Below are positions 54,790 to 63,645 of a stretch of DNA of 64,000 nt, one piece after another (within the stretch, counting starts at the first letter, position 1; the number at the start of each line of letters is the position of its first letter). This DNA comes from UBA11222 sp049323435 (GTDB lineage: Bacteria > Pseudomonadota > Alphaproteobacteria > UBA11222): NCBI GenBank assembly GCA_049323435.1, contig JBMOMX010000023.1, positions 59,427-123,426 of the forward strand, given 5' to 3'. The notes under the pieces were generated by a model. That model was not told the origin of the DNA. It worked only from the letters and a program-made list of their open reading frames with translations, and did no database searches. The translations under genes and the position numbers were made by a program.

Positions 54790-55485
54790 TTAACCCAGTT
54801 CCGCAAGCAGCTTCACCTTGGCCCGGTCTGTGATATGCAGGCTGGGATAACGCCGCTTGGCCAGCCCTACCTTGATAAGCTGTCCCAGCGCCGTCGCCAC
54901 GCTTTCCTCCGTGGTGCCCGCCCAGGCTGCAATTTCCTTATGTTTGGGCATGCGGGTGATCATCCAGGAGCCATCCCCATTGGGGTCCGGCTCGGACAGC
55001 CGCAGAAGTTCCGTATAGACGCGCTGCACGTCGGTACGGGTGCTTAAATCAACAATGCGCCGGTTATTGTTGCGGATGATGCTGGTCAGATGCTGCAACA
55101 GCGCGACAGCGATCTGAGGATGCGCAAGCAAAATGGCATTGAATTGCGCCGCTTCCAGCGAGGCGATGACACAATGCTCCTTGGCGAACACATTTGCAGA
55201 GCGGGCCTGGCCGTCTATGGCCGACAATTCACCGAATTGCGCCCCGGCGCCCAGGTCGATAAAGGCGATTTCGCCTGCCGAACCGACCGAAGTCGCCACC
55301 CGGACGGCACCGGACACCACAAAATAGACGGCATCACGCGGCGGCTCCATGCCCGATTCAATGATGGCCTCCTCGGGCCCGAACTCCTGCCATTTGCACA
55401 TTGTCTCAATTTCAGAAACAATCTCCAGGGAGAGCTTTTCGAACAGTTTGCTGCCTTTCAAAGAGCAAACCGAGGGATCCAGCAT
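54790..55485 (-). CDS. CRP/FNR-family regulator with divergent recognition helix
   Basis: 231 residues from MLDPSVCSLKGSKLFEKL; AGGAG is 8 nt upstream, so the longer open frame (to 55,608) is rejected. The cyclic-nucleotide domain (about 13-130) keeps FGELSAIDGQARSANV, the G-E and R-S nucleotide contacts. The helix-turn-helix KEIAAWAGTTEESVATALGQLIKVGL has Glu, Glu and Thr where CRP has Arg, Glu and Arg, so its DNA target is probably different. No iron-sulfur cysteines are seen. It lies upstream of the flp-cpa operon, in the same orientation, and may regulate it or the divergent gene at 55,749. Confidence 0.87.
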   Translation of the reverse strand: MLDPSVCSLKGSKLFEKLSLEIVSEIETMCKWQEFGPEEAIIESGMEPPRDAVYFVVSGAVRVATSVGSAGEIAFIDLGAGAQFGELSAIDGQARSANVFAKEHCVIASLEAAQFNAILLAHPQIAVALLQHLTSIIRNNNRRIVDLSTRTDVQRVYTELLRLSEPDPNGDGSWMITRMPKHKEIAAWAGTTEESVATALGQLIKVGLAKRRYPSLHITDRAKVKLLAELG

Positions 55486-55748
55486 AGCGTCTTCTCCTGA
55501 TTTTTCCGGCATACCCGCCCCAGACTCGCTGATATTACTGTCAGAACCGGGCCGCTGGAACTTTTTTTTGCCCTGAATTCTATTCATTTGAGAGTAGTTT
55601 AAAAACACTGATTATTGGCTAACATTGTAACAAGTGAGGACTTAATTCATTTTTGCCTTTTCTTTGGTTTATATTCCGTTAATATTTATAGTCTTTAATC
55701 TGGCGGATACCACCTTACAGGGTCCGGCTGGACTTGGGAGAGAACAGA

Positions 55749-56291
55749 ATGGCGATACCACATCAGGACTTGTCAAATCGGGATTTGCCAAATCATTTGC
55801 CAAATCAGATGACGCGGTTTGCAATGGCATTGGTGTCGGCCTGCCTCGGGTTTTCGGCCGCGATACTGTCTGGATCGGCCTGGGCCAGCGAAAGTCTGCG
55901 GGTAACGATTGACAAGAACCATGTGCTGAGAACCGACCGCCCTGTGGAAACTATTATCGTCGGCAACCCGCATATCGCGGATGTTTCCGCACAAAGCAAC
56001 CAGCTGATGTTCATTCTTGGCCGCACCAGCGGTGAAACCAATATTCTAGGCTTCGACAAGGATGGCAATGTGGTGTTTGACAAGGATGTCACAGTGGTGC
56101 CGCACACCACCCGCACGGTAACGCTGCACCGGGGCACGCTGACCGAGACATTTGCCTGTGCGCCGCGCTGCGAGGTGCAGATGCATCCGGGTGATGATCC
56201 CGCCAAGTTTAGCGTGATCAGCGGTCAATCCGCGACCCATACCGGGGCCGCCAGCGGCACCGCCAGCAGTGCGGCAAGCGCCACGGAATAA
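55749..56291 (+). CDS. Secreted pilus N-domain protein (pilus assembly N-terminal family)
   Basis: 180 residues. A signal peptide (about 23-47, ending GSAWASES) is followed by a domain (about 48-125) with SLRVTIDKNHVLRTDRPVETIIVGNPHIADVSAQSNQLMFILGRTSGETNI, the pilus N-domain that also starts CpaC. Here it stands alone and ends in a Ser/Ala/Thr-rich tail (SATHTGAASGTASSAASATE). Two cysteines (CAPRC) lie near residue 137. It is periplasmic, probably part of the Tad envelope complex. GGGAGAG precedes the ATG. It is divergent from the second regulator gene. Confidence 0.85.
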   Translation: MAIPHQDLSNRDLPNHLPNQMTRFAMALVSACLGFSAAILSGSAWASESLRVTIDKNHVLRTDRPVETIIVGNPHIADVSAQSNQLMFILGRTSGETNILGFDKDGNVVFDKDVTVVPHTTRTVTLHRGTLTETFACAPRCEVQMHPGDDPAKFSVISGQSATHTGAASGTASSAASATE

Positions 56292-56359
56292 TATAGGCCG
56301 AATTTTGAACGGCGGCATTCAGGACGGTATCCTCATATAGAAAATTCTGACGGAATCTG

Positions 56360-56388
56360 TTGACTAGTGCCGTGACCCGTTGTCATAT
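56360..56388 (+). promoter_or_regulatory. Promoter of the gcv operon
   Basis: TTGACT (56,360-56,365), 17-bp spacer and TCATAT (56,383-56,388). The -10 is weak. The start near 56,395 is about 45 nt upstream of the first glycine aptamer. Confidence 0.45.
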
Positions 56389-56440
56389 CCCCATTGCAGT
56401 TCCCCGTTCGGGGGGCTGCTGCATTACATACAGATGATCC

Positions 56441-56668
56441 CTGCGGAAGAGACCAGAAATGCAGCGCGCAAGTGCGAAGCGGAACTGGCGCCGAAGGAGC
56501 AACCGCCCCGGAAACTCTCAGGCAACCGGACCGCAGGGGGATGAAACTCTGGAAAGCAAGTGTCAGGGCCCGGCATGAACGGGCATCTGGCGCTTCACCG
56601 AAGGGGTAAGCCAGGCATCAGGCAAGAACCGGATGCGGGGTCAAATCTCTCAGGTTCCCGTGACAGAG
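56441..56668 (+). promoter_or_regulatory. Tandem glycine riboswitch
   Basis: Two aptamers of the gcvT class. Aptamer 1: P1 CTGCGG (56,441-56,446) with CCGCAG (56,531-56,536), including CCGAAGGAGCAA and CTCTCAGGCAACCGGACC. Aptamer 2: P1 CTCTG (56,547-56,551) with CAGAG (56,664-56,668), including CACCGAAGGGGTAAGCC and CTCTCAGGTTCC. A 10-nt linker joins them. Glycine binding normally activates the cleavage-system genes, which follow directly. Confidence 0.93.
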
Positions 56669-56763
56669 GGGGCAGCCGGCGGCGCGCGTAGCGCGCCAAA
56701 CGGCAGGCGCTGGGGATTCCGCTATTGGATGAACCGCCGCTGCACCAGACGGGACAGAGGATA

Positions 56764-57900
56764 ATGACCGAAACTATTGACGCGCCGATACGCCATACCC
56801 CGCTTCACGCACTGCATCTTGCATTGGGCGCAAAAATAGTTCCGTTTGCGGGCTATGCGATGCCCGTAAATTATCCCGCCGGGATTCTGAAAGAACATCT
56901 GCATACCCGCGCCCAGGCCGGTCTGTTCGATGTCTCGCATATGGGACAGGCGATGCTTGGCGCCCTGCCCGGCACAGACATTGCCGCAGCCTTCGAGACC
57001 CTGGTCCCCGGCGCAATAGCCGAACTCAAGCCCGGACAGATGCGCTACACGATGCTGCTGAATGCGCAGGGCGGCATCCTTGATGATCTGATGGTTACGC
57101 GGCCATTGCGGCCTGAACATCAGCACCAGCTATTCCTTGTCGTCAATGCCGGCCGCAAAACCGAAGATTTCGCCCATATCGAAACCGCGCTTGCCGGCAA
57201 AGCCACCCTGACGCGCATGGAAGACCGCGCGCTGCTGGCCTTGCAGGGGCCGCAAGCCGCAATGATATTGGCGCGCCATGTACCGGAAGCAGCCAATCTT
57301 GGCTTCATGTATGGCCGGCGGTTTCTGGCCGCTGGCGCCGATCTGCTGATTTCGCGCTGCGGTTATACGGGCGAGGATGGATTTGAAATATCCGTACCCG
57401 GACATTTGGCCCAGGACTGGGCCAAACGCCTGCTTGCCGAACCGGAGGTGGCGCCCATTGGCCTTGGCGCGCGCGACAGCCTCAGGCTGGAGGCGGGGCT
57501 GTGCCTGTATGGCCATGATATTGATGAAACCACCACCCCTGTCGAAGCCAGTTTGCTCTGGTCCATTTCAAAACGCAGACGTGAAAATGGCGGCTTTCCC
57601 GGCAGCGCACGCATTCAGGCGCAAATCAAGGACGGCCCCGGACGGCTGCGGGTTGGTATCCGCCCCGATGGCCGCGCGCCCGCGCGCGAAGGAACCGAAA
57701 TCACGGACAGTCAGGGCCGGTCAATCGGCCATGTGACCAGCGGCACTTTCAGCCCATCCCTCAATGCGCCCATTGCGATGGGCTATGTCAACGCATCGCA
57801 CGCCGCCGATGGAACTATTGTTCATCTGATTGTGCGCGGCAAACCACTGGCCGCCCGCATTGCCCCCATGCCTTTTATCCCGAAACGCTTTCACCGCTAG
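56764..57900 (+). CDS. gcvT: Glycine cleavage system T protein (aminomethyltransferase)
   Basis: 378 residues from MTETIDAPIRHTPLHALHLALGAKIVPFAGYAMPVNY. The folate-binding GCV_T domain is seen in HTRAQAGLFDVSHMGQ and LMVTRPLR, with the C-terminal barrel from about residue 270. It takes the aminomethyl group from the lipoyl arm of GcvH and gives 5,10-methylene-tetrahydrofolate and ammonia. The start (AGAGGATAATG) is preferred to an ATG 13 codons upstream that lies in the leader. It is the first gene of the operon, 3 bp before gcvH. Confidence 0.96.
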   Translation: MTETIDAPIRHTPLHALHLALGAKIVPFAGYAMPVNYPAGILKEHLHTRAQAGLFDVSHMGQAMLGALPGTDIAAAFETLVPGAIAELKPGQMRYTMLLNAQGGILDDLMVTRPLRPEHQHQLFLVVNAGRKTEDFAHIETALAGKATLTRMEDRALLALQGPQAAMILARHVPEAANLGFMYGRRFLAAGADLLISRCGYTGEDGFEISVPGHLAQDWAKRLLAEPEVAPIGLGARDSLRLEAGLCLYGHDIDETTTPVEASLLWSISKRRRENGGFPGSARIQAQIKDGPGRLRVGIRPDGRAPAREGTEITDSQGRSIGHVTSGTFSPSLNAPIAMGYVNASHAADGTIVHLIVRGKPLAARIAPMPFIPKRFHR

Positions 57901-57903
57901 GAC

Positions 57904-58287
57904 ATGCAAATGACAAATATTTTCTACACCCAGGATCATGAATGGATAAGGCTGGACGGCGATACCGGCACTGTCGGCATTTCCAATTACGCTCAGGAAC
58001 AGTTAGGCGACATTGTCTTTGTCGAACTTCCACAGCCGGGAGCAAAAACCGCGCAGGGCGATGAAATCGCCGTCGTTGAATCTGTAAAGGCCGCAAGCGA
58101 GATTTACGCCCCGGTTACCGGAGAAATCATTGCAGCGAACACGGCGCTGGAAGGCGCGCCGGCCACTGTCAATGAAGCTGCCGAAACGGATGGCTGGTTT
58201 TTCAAAATCCGCTTGACCGATAAATCGGAACTGGAATCGTTGATGGATGCCGCCGCCTACAATAATTATATCGAAGGGCTTTCCTGA
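57904..58287 (+). CDS. gcvH: Glycine cleavage system H protein
   Basis: 127 residues. The lipoyl-carrying lysine is Lys62 in VVESVKAASEIYAPVTG. The N-terminal FYTQDHEWIRLDGDTGTVGISNYAQEQLGDIVFVELP is the family pattern. GcvH shuttles the methylamine between P, T and L proteins. The start could be Met1 or Met3. Its stop shares a base with the gcvPA start (TGATG), so translation is coupled. Confidence 0.97.
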   Translation: MQMTNIFYTQDHEWIRLDGDTGTVGISNYAQEQLGDIVFVELPQPGAKTAQGDEIAVVESVKAASEIYAPVTGEIIAANTALEGAPATVNEAAETDGWFFKIRLTDKSELESLMDAAAYNNYIEGLS

Positions 58288-59633
58288 TGCGCTATCTTCC
58301 GCTTACTCCGGCAGATCGTAACGCAATGCTGCGCGCCATCGGCGTGGCGGGCATTGATGATCTGTTCGCCGATGTGCCGCAATCCGCGCGGCGCACGCAA
58401 CCGCTTGATCTGCCCCCCCATCAGGGCGAACTGGAAGTTGAACGCGCCCTGCGCGCCATGGCGTCAAAAAATCTTGCTGCCGGAGATGCGCCATTCTTCT
58501 GCGGCGCCGGGGCCTATCGTCACCATATCCCTGCGACGGTTGATCATCTGATCCAGCGCTCGGAATTTCTGACATCCTATACGCCCTATCAGCCTGAAAT
58601 TTCGCAGGGTACGCTGCAATATCTGTTCGAATTTCAGACCCAGATCGCCATGCTGTCAGGTATGGATATCGCCAACGCCTCCATGTATGACGGCGCAACC
58701 GCCTGCGCCGAAGCCGTGCTGATGGCGAACCGCGCCACCAAACGGCGCAAGGCGATTCTATCCGGCGGTTTGCATCCGCATTATCGCGCCGTCACCGAAA
58801 CCACATCACATTTTGCGGGCGCACTTGTGCAGGCCATGCCGGCCGCCCCGGAAGGCGAAGAAGATCTGATCAGCGCCATTGATGACACCACCGCCTGCAT
58901 CGTGGTGCAGACGCCGGACTTCTTTGGCAATTTGCGCGATCTGCGCCCATTGGCCGCAGCCGCACATGACAAAGGCGCATTACTTGTTGCCGTGACCACA
59001 GAACCGCTGGCGCTCGGCGCCATGCTCTCGCCCGGGGAAATGGGCGCGGATATTTTTGCCGGTGAAGGGCAATCGCTGGGTGTCGGGCTGAATTTTGGCG
59101 GCCCCTATCTGGGCCTGTTCGCCGCGCGCAGCAGCTTGCAGCGCCAGATGCCGGGGCGGCTATGCGGTGAAACCGTGGATGCACAGGGACGGCGCGGCTA
59201 TGTGCTGACCCTGTCTGCGCGCGAACAGCATATTAGACGCGAAAAGGCGACCAGTAATATCTGCACCAATTCCGGTCTTTGCTGTCTGGCCTTCACCATA
59301 CATGTGGCGTTGCTGGGCGAAGCGGGCTTTACGCGGCTGGCGCAACTCAATCATCAGGCGGCAATCATTCTGTCACAGATGCTATCCGGCATTCCCGGCG
59401 TCACCTGTCTCAATGAAAGTTTTTTCAACGAGTTCACCTTGCGCCTGCCCAAACCCGCCGCGCCTGTGGTTGAGGCATTGGCTGCGCGCGGCATTCTGGG
59501 CGGCGTGCCGGTGTCCCGGTTGATCCCCGAGGATCCCGGCCTTGCCAAACTTCTGCTTGTGGCGGCAAATGAAACCAATACGGATCAGGACAGAAACGCC
59601 TTTGTGAGCGCCCTGCGCGAGGTGCTGTCATGA
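58287..59633 (+). CDS. gcvPA: Glycine dehydrogenase (decarboxylating) subunit 1
   Basis: 448 residues. The N-terminal half of the split P protein: MRYLPLTPADRNAMLRAIGV, FFCGAGAYRHHIPATVDHLIQRSEFLTSYTPYQPEISQGTLQYLFEFQTQ, NASMYDGATA. This subunit does not bear the PLP lysine itself; it pairs with subunit 2 to decarboxylate glycine. It overlaps gcvPB by 4 bp. The split form is common in alphaproteobacteria and Gram-positive bacteria. Confidence 0.97.
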   Translation: MRYLPLTPADRNAMLRAIGVAGIDDLFADVPQSARRTQPLDLPPHQGELEVERALRAMASKNLAAGDAPFFCGAGAYRHHIPATVDHLIQRSEFLTSYTPYQPEISQGTLQYLFEFQTQIAMLSGMDIANASMYDGATACAEAVLMANRATKRRKAILSGGLHPHYRAVTETTSHFAGALVQAMPAAPEGEEDLISAIDDTTACIVVQTPDFFGNLRDLRPLAAAAHDKGALLVAVTTEPLALGAMLSPGEMGADIFAGEGQSLGVGLNFGGPYLGLFAARSSLQRQMPGRLCGETVDAQGRRGYVLTLSAREQHIRREKATSNICTNSGLCCLAFTIHVALLGEAGFTRLAQLNHQAAIILSQMLSGIPGVTCLNESFFNEFTLRLPKPAAPVVEALAARGILGGVPVSRLIPEDPGLAKLLLVAANETNTDQDRNAFVSALREVLS

Positions 59634-61174
59634 TGCGGACCGGACGCCCGACACAGGCTGGCGAAACAGGCAAGGACGGTCTGACCACATTCAGCGGCCA
59701 TCGCGGTCTGGACCATGAAGAGCCATTGCTGTTTGAGCAGAATTCAGAAGGGCGCTGCGGCGTGGATTTGCCGTTACCCGCGGCGCGCCCGGACCGTCTT
59801 GGCGCATTGGCGCGCACCGGCGCCATCGGCCTTCCCGGCCTGTCGGAACCGCAGGTGGTGCGGCATTTTGTCCGGCTCAGCCGCAAAAACTACGCAATAG
59901 ATAGCGGCCTCTATCCGCTGGGTTCCTGCACCATGAAGCATAATCCGCGCCTGAATGAAAAATTGGCGAGGCTGCCGGGCTTTGCCGATCTGCACCCGCT
60001 GCAACCCATTTCCACAGTGCAGGGGGCGCTGGAACTGATCCATACTCTGGCGCACTGGCTGTGCGTACTGACCGGGATGCCCGCTGTCGCCATGTCGCCC
60101 AAGGCCGGTGCGCATGGGGAACTATGCGGATTGATGGCGATCCGCGCCGCGCTGGATGCGCGCGGCGAAAAGCGTAACCGTGTTCTGGCGCCGGAATCGG
60201 CGCATGGCACCAATCCCGCCACAGCCGCCATGTGCGGTTTCACTGTTGACCCGATCCCTGCCGATGCGCGCGGCCGGGTTGATCTGGCCGCATTAAAAGC
60301 CAGACTGGGGCCGGATGTCGCCGCCATCATGGTGACCAATCCCAATACTTGCGGCCTGTTTGAAAATGACATTGTGGAAATGGCGAAGGCCGTGCATGAC
60401 GCGGGCGGATATTTTTATTGCGACGGGGCGAATTTCAATGCGCTGGTCGGATATGTGCGCCCAGGCGATCTGGGAATTGACGCCATGCATATCAATTTGC
60501 ACAAAACATTTTCCACTCCGCATGGCGGCGGCGGCCCTGGCGCCGGACCTGTCGTGTTTTCGCTGGCGCTGGCTCCCTATGCCCCATTGCCCTTTGCCGT
60601 GGATCGCGGCAATGGCTTTGAACTGGTGGAACATGAAGCCGACGCGGGCGCGGCCACGCCCTTTGGGCGTATGACGGCGTTTCACGGGCAGATGGGCATG
60701 TTTGTCCGTGCACTGAGTTATATGCTGAGCCATGGCGGCGATGGCCTGCGCCAGGTGGCGGAGGACGCCGTTCTGAACGCCAATTATGTGCTGGCCGGGC
60801 TGCGCGGCGATATGAGCGCGCCCTTTCCCGGCCCCTGTATGCATGAATGCCTGTTTGACGACAGCTTTCTGAAAGACACCGGCGTCACCACGCTGGATTT
60901 CGCCAAGGCGATGATTGACGAGGGTTATCATCCGATGACCATCTATTTCCCGCTGGTGGTGCATGGCGCGATGCTGATCGAGCCGACAGAAACGGAATCG
61001 AAAGAATCACTCGATCAATTGATCCTTGTACTGCGCAAACTGGCACAGGCGGCAAAGGCAGGCGATGTGGCGCGTTTTACCCAGGCCCCGCATTTTGCGC
61101 CACGCAACCGCATGGACGAAACCCGCGCCGCGCGAACCCCTGTGTTGCGATGGCGGCCCCAAAGCGGAGAATAA
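59630..61174 (+). CDS. gcvPB: Glycine dehydrogenase (decarboxylating) subunit 2
   Basis: 514 residues. The PLP lysine is Lys292 in NLHKTFSTPHGGGGPGAG. SCTMKHNPRLNE and PLGS before it, and ESAHGTNPATAAMCGF, are the family signatures. It decarboxylates glycine and transfers the methylamine to GcvH. The L protein (dihydrolipoyl dehydrogenase) is not encoded in this window. It is the last gene of the operon; the stop is 13 bp from the convergent SGNH hydrolase stop, with no clear terminator between. Confidence 0.97.
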   Translation: MMRTGRPTQAGETGKDGLTTFSGHRGLDHEEPLLFEQNSEGRCGVDLPLPAARPDRLGALARTGAIGLPGLSEPQVVRHFVRLSRKNYAIDSGLYPLGSCTMKHNPRLNEKLARLPGFADLHPLQPISTVQGALELIHTLAHWLCVLTGMPAVAMSPKAGAHGELCGLMAIRAALDARGEKRNRVLAPESAHGTNPATAAMCGFTVDPIPADARGRVDLAALKARLGPDVAAIMVTNPNTCGLFENDIVEMAKAVHDAGGYFYCDGANFNALVGYVRPGDLGIDAMHINLHKTFSTPHGGGGPGAGPVVFSLALAPYAPLPFAVDRGNGFELVEHEADAGAATPFGRMTAFHGQMGMFVRALSYMLSHGGDGLRQVAEDAVLNANYVLAGLRGDMSAPFPGPCMHECLFDDSFLKDTGVTTLDFAKAMIDEGYHPMTIYFPLVVHGAMLIEPTETESKESLDQLILVLRKLAQAAKAGDVARFTQAPHFAPRNRMDETRAARTPVLRWRPQSGE

Positions 61175-61187
61175 TCTGGAGACGGTG

Positions 61188-62369
61188 CTAAAACTTCAAG
61201 CCGGATATATATTTTTCCAGCGCGCGCGCAGCAACCCGATGACCCTGTTCATTCCAGTGATTATCGGAAACAAAATTCAGGGCCTGGCGGTTCACCCGCC
61301 AGTCCTCACTGAACGCCGGATGCAGATCGATGAAATTCACGCCTGATTGCGCCGCCGCACCGGACGCCATTGCGTTTAACCACAAGGCCCCTTCTGAATA
61401 AAGTGGCGCACTGTCCAGCCCTGCTGCGATTGCGCGGCGATCGCCATCCATGATCACAAGCGGATGAAAATCATATTGCTGTGCCAGCAGCCGGAATTGC
61501 GCCATGGCATAGCGCGTGGCCCCCTGAATAGGCGCGCGTTCCGCCATCACCGCATTCACTTCTATATTTGCCTGATGGGGCGGCGGCGCGGCGGCCATCA
61601 GCCGTGAAATTGCCGCAACCGGATCAAGTCTCTGCCGGTAATAAAGATAGCGCAGCGTTGCCGTTTGCCGCAGCCAGTCACGCCACGCCGCCTGATAGGG
61701 TGCGGGCGGAATTTCCCCCGCCACCTGATCCCCCGCCATCTGAAATTTCAGAAAACTGCTGGTATAGCGCCCTGCTACCGCCGTGAAACTTTCATCGAAA
61801 TCATTATGCACCAGCACCAGAACGATCATGTCCGGCCGATAGGTCTGCGACACATGCCGCGCCATCGCCAGATAATGGCTCAATGGCGCGCCGCTGATGC
61901 CGAAGCGATAGACCTGAAGCCCGCCCGCCGCCGCCTCCAGCCGTTCGGCCAGACTGGCATTATAGGGAACCTGCAACGCCTCCACAAAGGAATCGCCGAT
62001 AATGGCGATGCGGCGCACCCCTTGCGGCGCCCTGGCGTCATAAGCGGCATGTCCGGAGTTCCAGCCCTGCGCATTGATGCGGTAGTGCCCCGCCACATCG
62101 TCTCCGATGCGCCAGACCCCCTCGCTGCCCGGCTGAAGCCGCACCAGCCCATCCACATAGACATTTTCCGGAACATCACTGGGTATCAAGATAAAGCGAA
62201 ACAGCACCAGTTCACACAGCAAAAGCATGACCAGCATGCTGCCTGGTATCAATGCAGCATTCACCAGGGCGCCGCGCCACCCGCTTATTTCAGCCCGCGG
62301 AGCCCGCGCCGCCGCGCCTTTGCGCGCAGCCTCGTCCACCCCGGCAGGCCCGCCACCCCCATCAACCAT
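61188..62369 (-). CDS. Membrane-anchored SGNH/GDSL-type hydrolase
   Basis: About 393 residues from the ATG at 62,369; the open frame continues to a TTG at 62,438. One membrane segment lies near the N-terminus (LVNAALIPGSMLVMLLLCELVLFRFIL), followed by a periplasmic SGNH domain: catalytic Ser in IAIIGDSFVEAL, Asn in VHNDFDE, and the Asp/His pair in SDNHWNEQGHRV. Such proteins often deacetylate or acetylate envelope polysaccharides. The first ~50 codons are Gly/Ala/Arg-rich and the start is not well supported. The target and pathway are unknown. Confidence 0.75.
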   Translation of the reverse strand: MVDGGGGPAGVDEAARKGAAARAPRAEISGWRGALVNAALIPGSMLVMLLLCELVLFRFILIPSDVPENVYVDGLVRLQPGSEGVWRIGDDVAGHYRINAQGWNSGHAAYDARAPQGVRRIAIIGDSFVEALQVPYNASLAERLEAAAGGLQVYRFGISGAPLSHYLAMARHVSQTYRPDMIVLVLVHNDFDESFTAVAGRYTSSFLKFQMAGDQVAGEIPPAPYQAAWRDWLRQTATLRYLYYRQRLDPVAAISRLMAAAPPPHQANIEVNAVMAERAPIQGATRYAMAQFRLLAQQYDFHPLVIMDGDRRAIAAGLDSAPLYSEGALWLNAMASGAAAQSGVNFIDLHPAFSEDWRVNRQALNFVSDNHWNEQGHRVAARALEKYISGLKF

Positions 62370-62505
62370 ATTCCACCCATGCCCCCTTGATCGCGCCACC
62401 AGCGGCCCGCCCATCTGGGAAAAACCGGATTCATGCAACGCCGCGATTGCCGCGGCCCAGCTTATAAGCTAGTTTGCCCCATTCCAACCCAATCACTGGA
62501 ATCAG

Positions 62506-62582
<77 letters not shown>

Positions 62583-63084
62583 GTGATTTCAAATGCTTAC
62601 TGGCATAAGACAAGCTCTGACAAGCACAAAACTCACCAAATACTCACCATAAAATGGTTTGCTCTGGCGTGTCGAGGGCGAGAGTAGCACAGACTTTCCC
62701 TCCGGTCGCAGGCAACGAATGACGCATGAGCTATAGCGCACCGCAAACATCGCGCATCTGACCAGGAACAAGTGGGCATCACGCCGCGACCAAACGGCGC
62801 AAGTATGACCGCGCCATAGTGCGCGCCGCCGGCGCCGCCTCGAAGGCTGCCGATTATCTGCTGGCTTTCCAGGCCGATCATGCCGAGCCCGCCGGTGCCG
62901 GTGTGGCGGCGAGCGGGCGGGACGCGGCGTGAGGATTGCGCGCGTGTTTCCCCTGAAAGCCGTGTTTCCGCTTTCGCAGCTGCCTGGGCCTGCGGCCCCT
63001 GAGAGTAAGAGGAAGGCGGGTTTTTCGTGACGGGTTTCAAGGTTGAGAGAGAGGCTTTCGGCCGCCCGTTATGGAGAAACCGAT
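62583..63084. other. 502-bp junction between tRNA-Arg and the element genes
   Basis: No intact gene and no integrase was found, although an integrase normally lies at a tRNA attachment site. ACTCACC is repeated twice (62,624-62,641 region). The part from about 62,935 to 63,084 ends in TATGGAGAAACCGATATGG, which supplies the ParB ribosome binding site. An open fragment (62,762-62,932) is listed separately. Confidence 0.4.
62762..62932 (+). pseudogene. Unrecognised truncated open fragment
   Basis: 57 codons in a frame open from a TGA at 62,759 to the TGA at 62,930, with no proper start codon. The text (KRRKYDRAIVRAAGAASKAADYLLAFQ) is not similar to a family I can name. It may be the C-terminal end of an element gene lost upstream. 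Low support. Confidence 0.3.
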
Positions 63085-63264
63085 ATGGCAAACGCCGTTC
63101 AGAAGATACGCTTGAGCGCCTCGCGCGACATCCCCTTCAACAGGCTGGTGCTGAGCCAGTCCAACAACCGGCGTTTGCAAGCCGGAATCTCGATCGAGGA
63201 ACTGGCCGAGGACATCGCCCGGCGCACCCTCCTGCATCGCGACGACGCTGCGTCAGCATACTGA
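63085..63264 (+). pseudogene. Truncated ParB-like partition protein (N-terminal 59 residues)
   Basis: MANAVQKIRLSASRDIPFNRLVLSQSNNRRLQAGISIEELAEDIARRTLL is the N-terminus of the large ParB/RepB-like protein found in alphaproteobacterial integrative and conjugative elements (usually several hundred residues). The open frame stops after 59 codons, where HRDDAASAY does not continue the family. GGAGAAACCGAT before the ATG supports the start. The downstream sequence in the same frame is DUF2840 text, so a deletion has joined the two genes. Confidence 0.7.
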
Positions 63265-63267
63265 ACG

Positions 63268-63645
63268 GCGCATGATCGCCGCCGCCGCATTGTCAGCTTC
63301 GCACCGGATAGCATCTTCGCCATTGTCCGATGGGCTTCCAACGGCTTCGGAACGGTTGTCTCGCGTATCGATATTGTGTGTGCCGTGGCGGCAGGTGAAC
63401 CCCATCAGACGCTGCCGTTCGTTCATCCCGGCGGCGACATCCTGTTGCGTATCGAGGGTTGGCCGAAGGTCGAGCGGGTGCTGCAGGCCATCGATGCGAT
63501 AGAGGCCATCGGCATTGATCCGGTCGAAGTCGCGCCGGAGCATTGGCGGCATGTCCATAACCGTCTGATCGCTGGTTATGAGCCACGGCCCTATACGAGA
63601 AAACGGCATGATGCCTGGCTGTTGCGGCGCAGCGCCGGGCCATGA
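63268..63645 (+). pseudogene. DUF2840-domain protein, N-terminally truncated
   Basis: Directly after the ParB stop and in the same frame: HDRRRRIVSFAPDSIFAIVRWASNGFGTVVSRIDIV, PFVHPGGDILLRIEGWPKVERVLQAIDAIEAIGIDPVEVAPEHWRHVHNRL. This is DUF2840, a short protein regularly found between parA and traF in integrative elements. Its usual N-terminal ~40 residues are missing. It could start at an internal GTG (63,376), but that would cut the domain. It is followed by TraF with a 4-bp overlap. Confidence 0.7.

Larger units (their letters stand above)
56292..56763 (+). other. 472-bp gcv leader region
   Basis: No protein gene is seen. It holds a promoter (56,360-56,388), a small hairpin (CCCCGTTCGGGG, near 56,402-56,413) and a tandem glycine riboswitch (56,441-56,668). 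Between the riboswitch and gcvT is a GC-rich hairpin (GGCGCGC/GCGCGCC, 56,681-56,687 and 56,691-56,697) without a U-run, so control is more likely at translation initiation than by termination. Confidence 0.7.
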
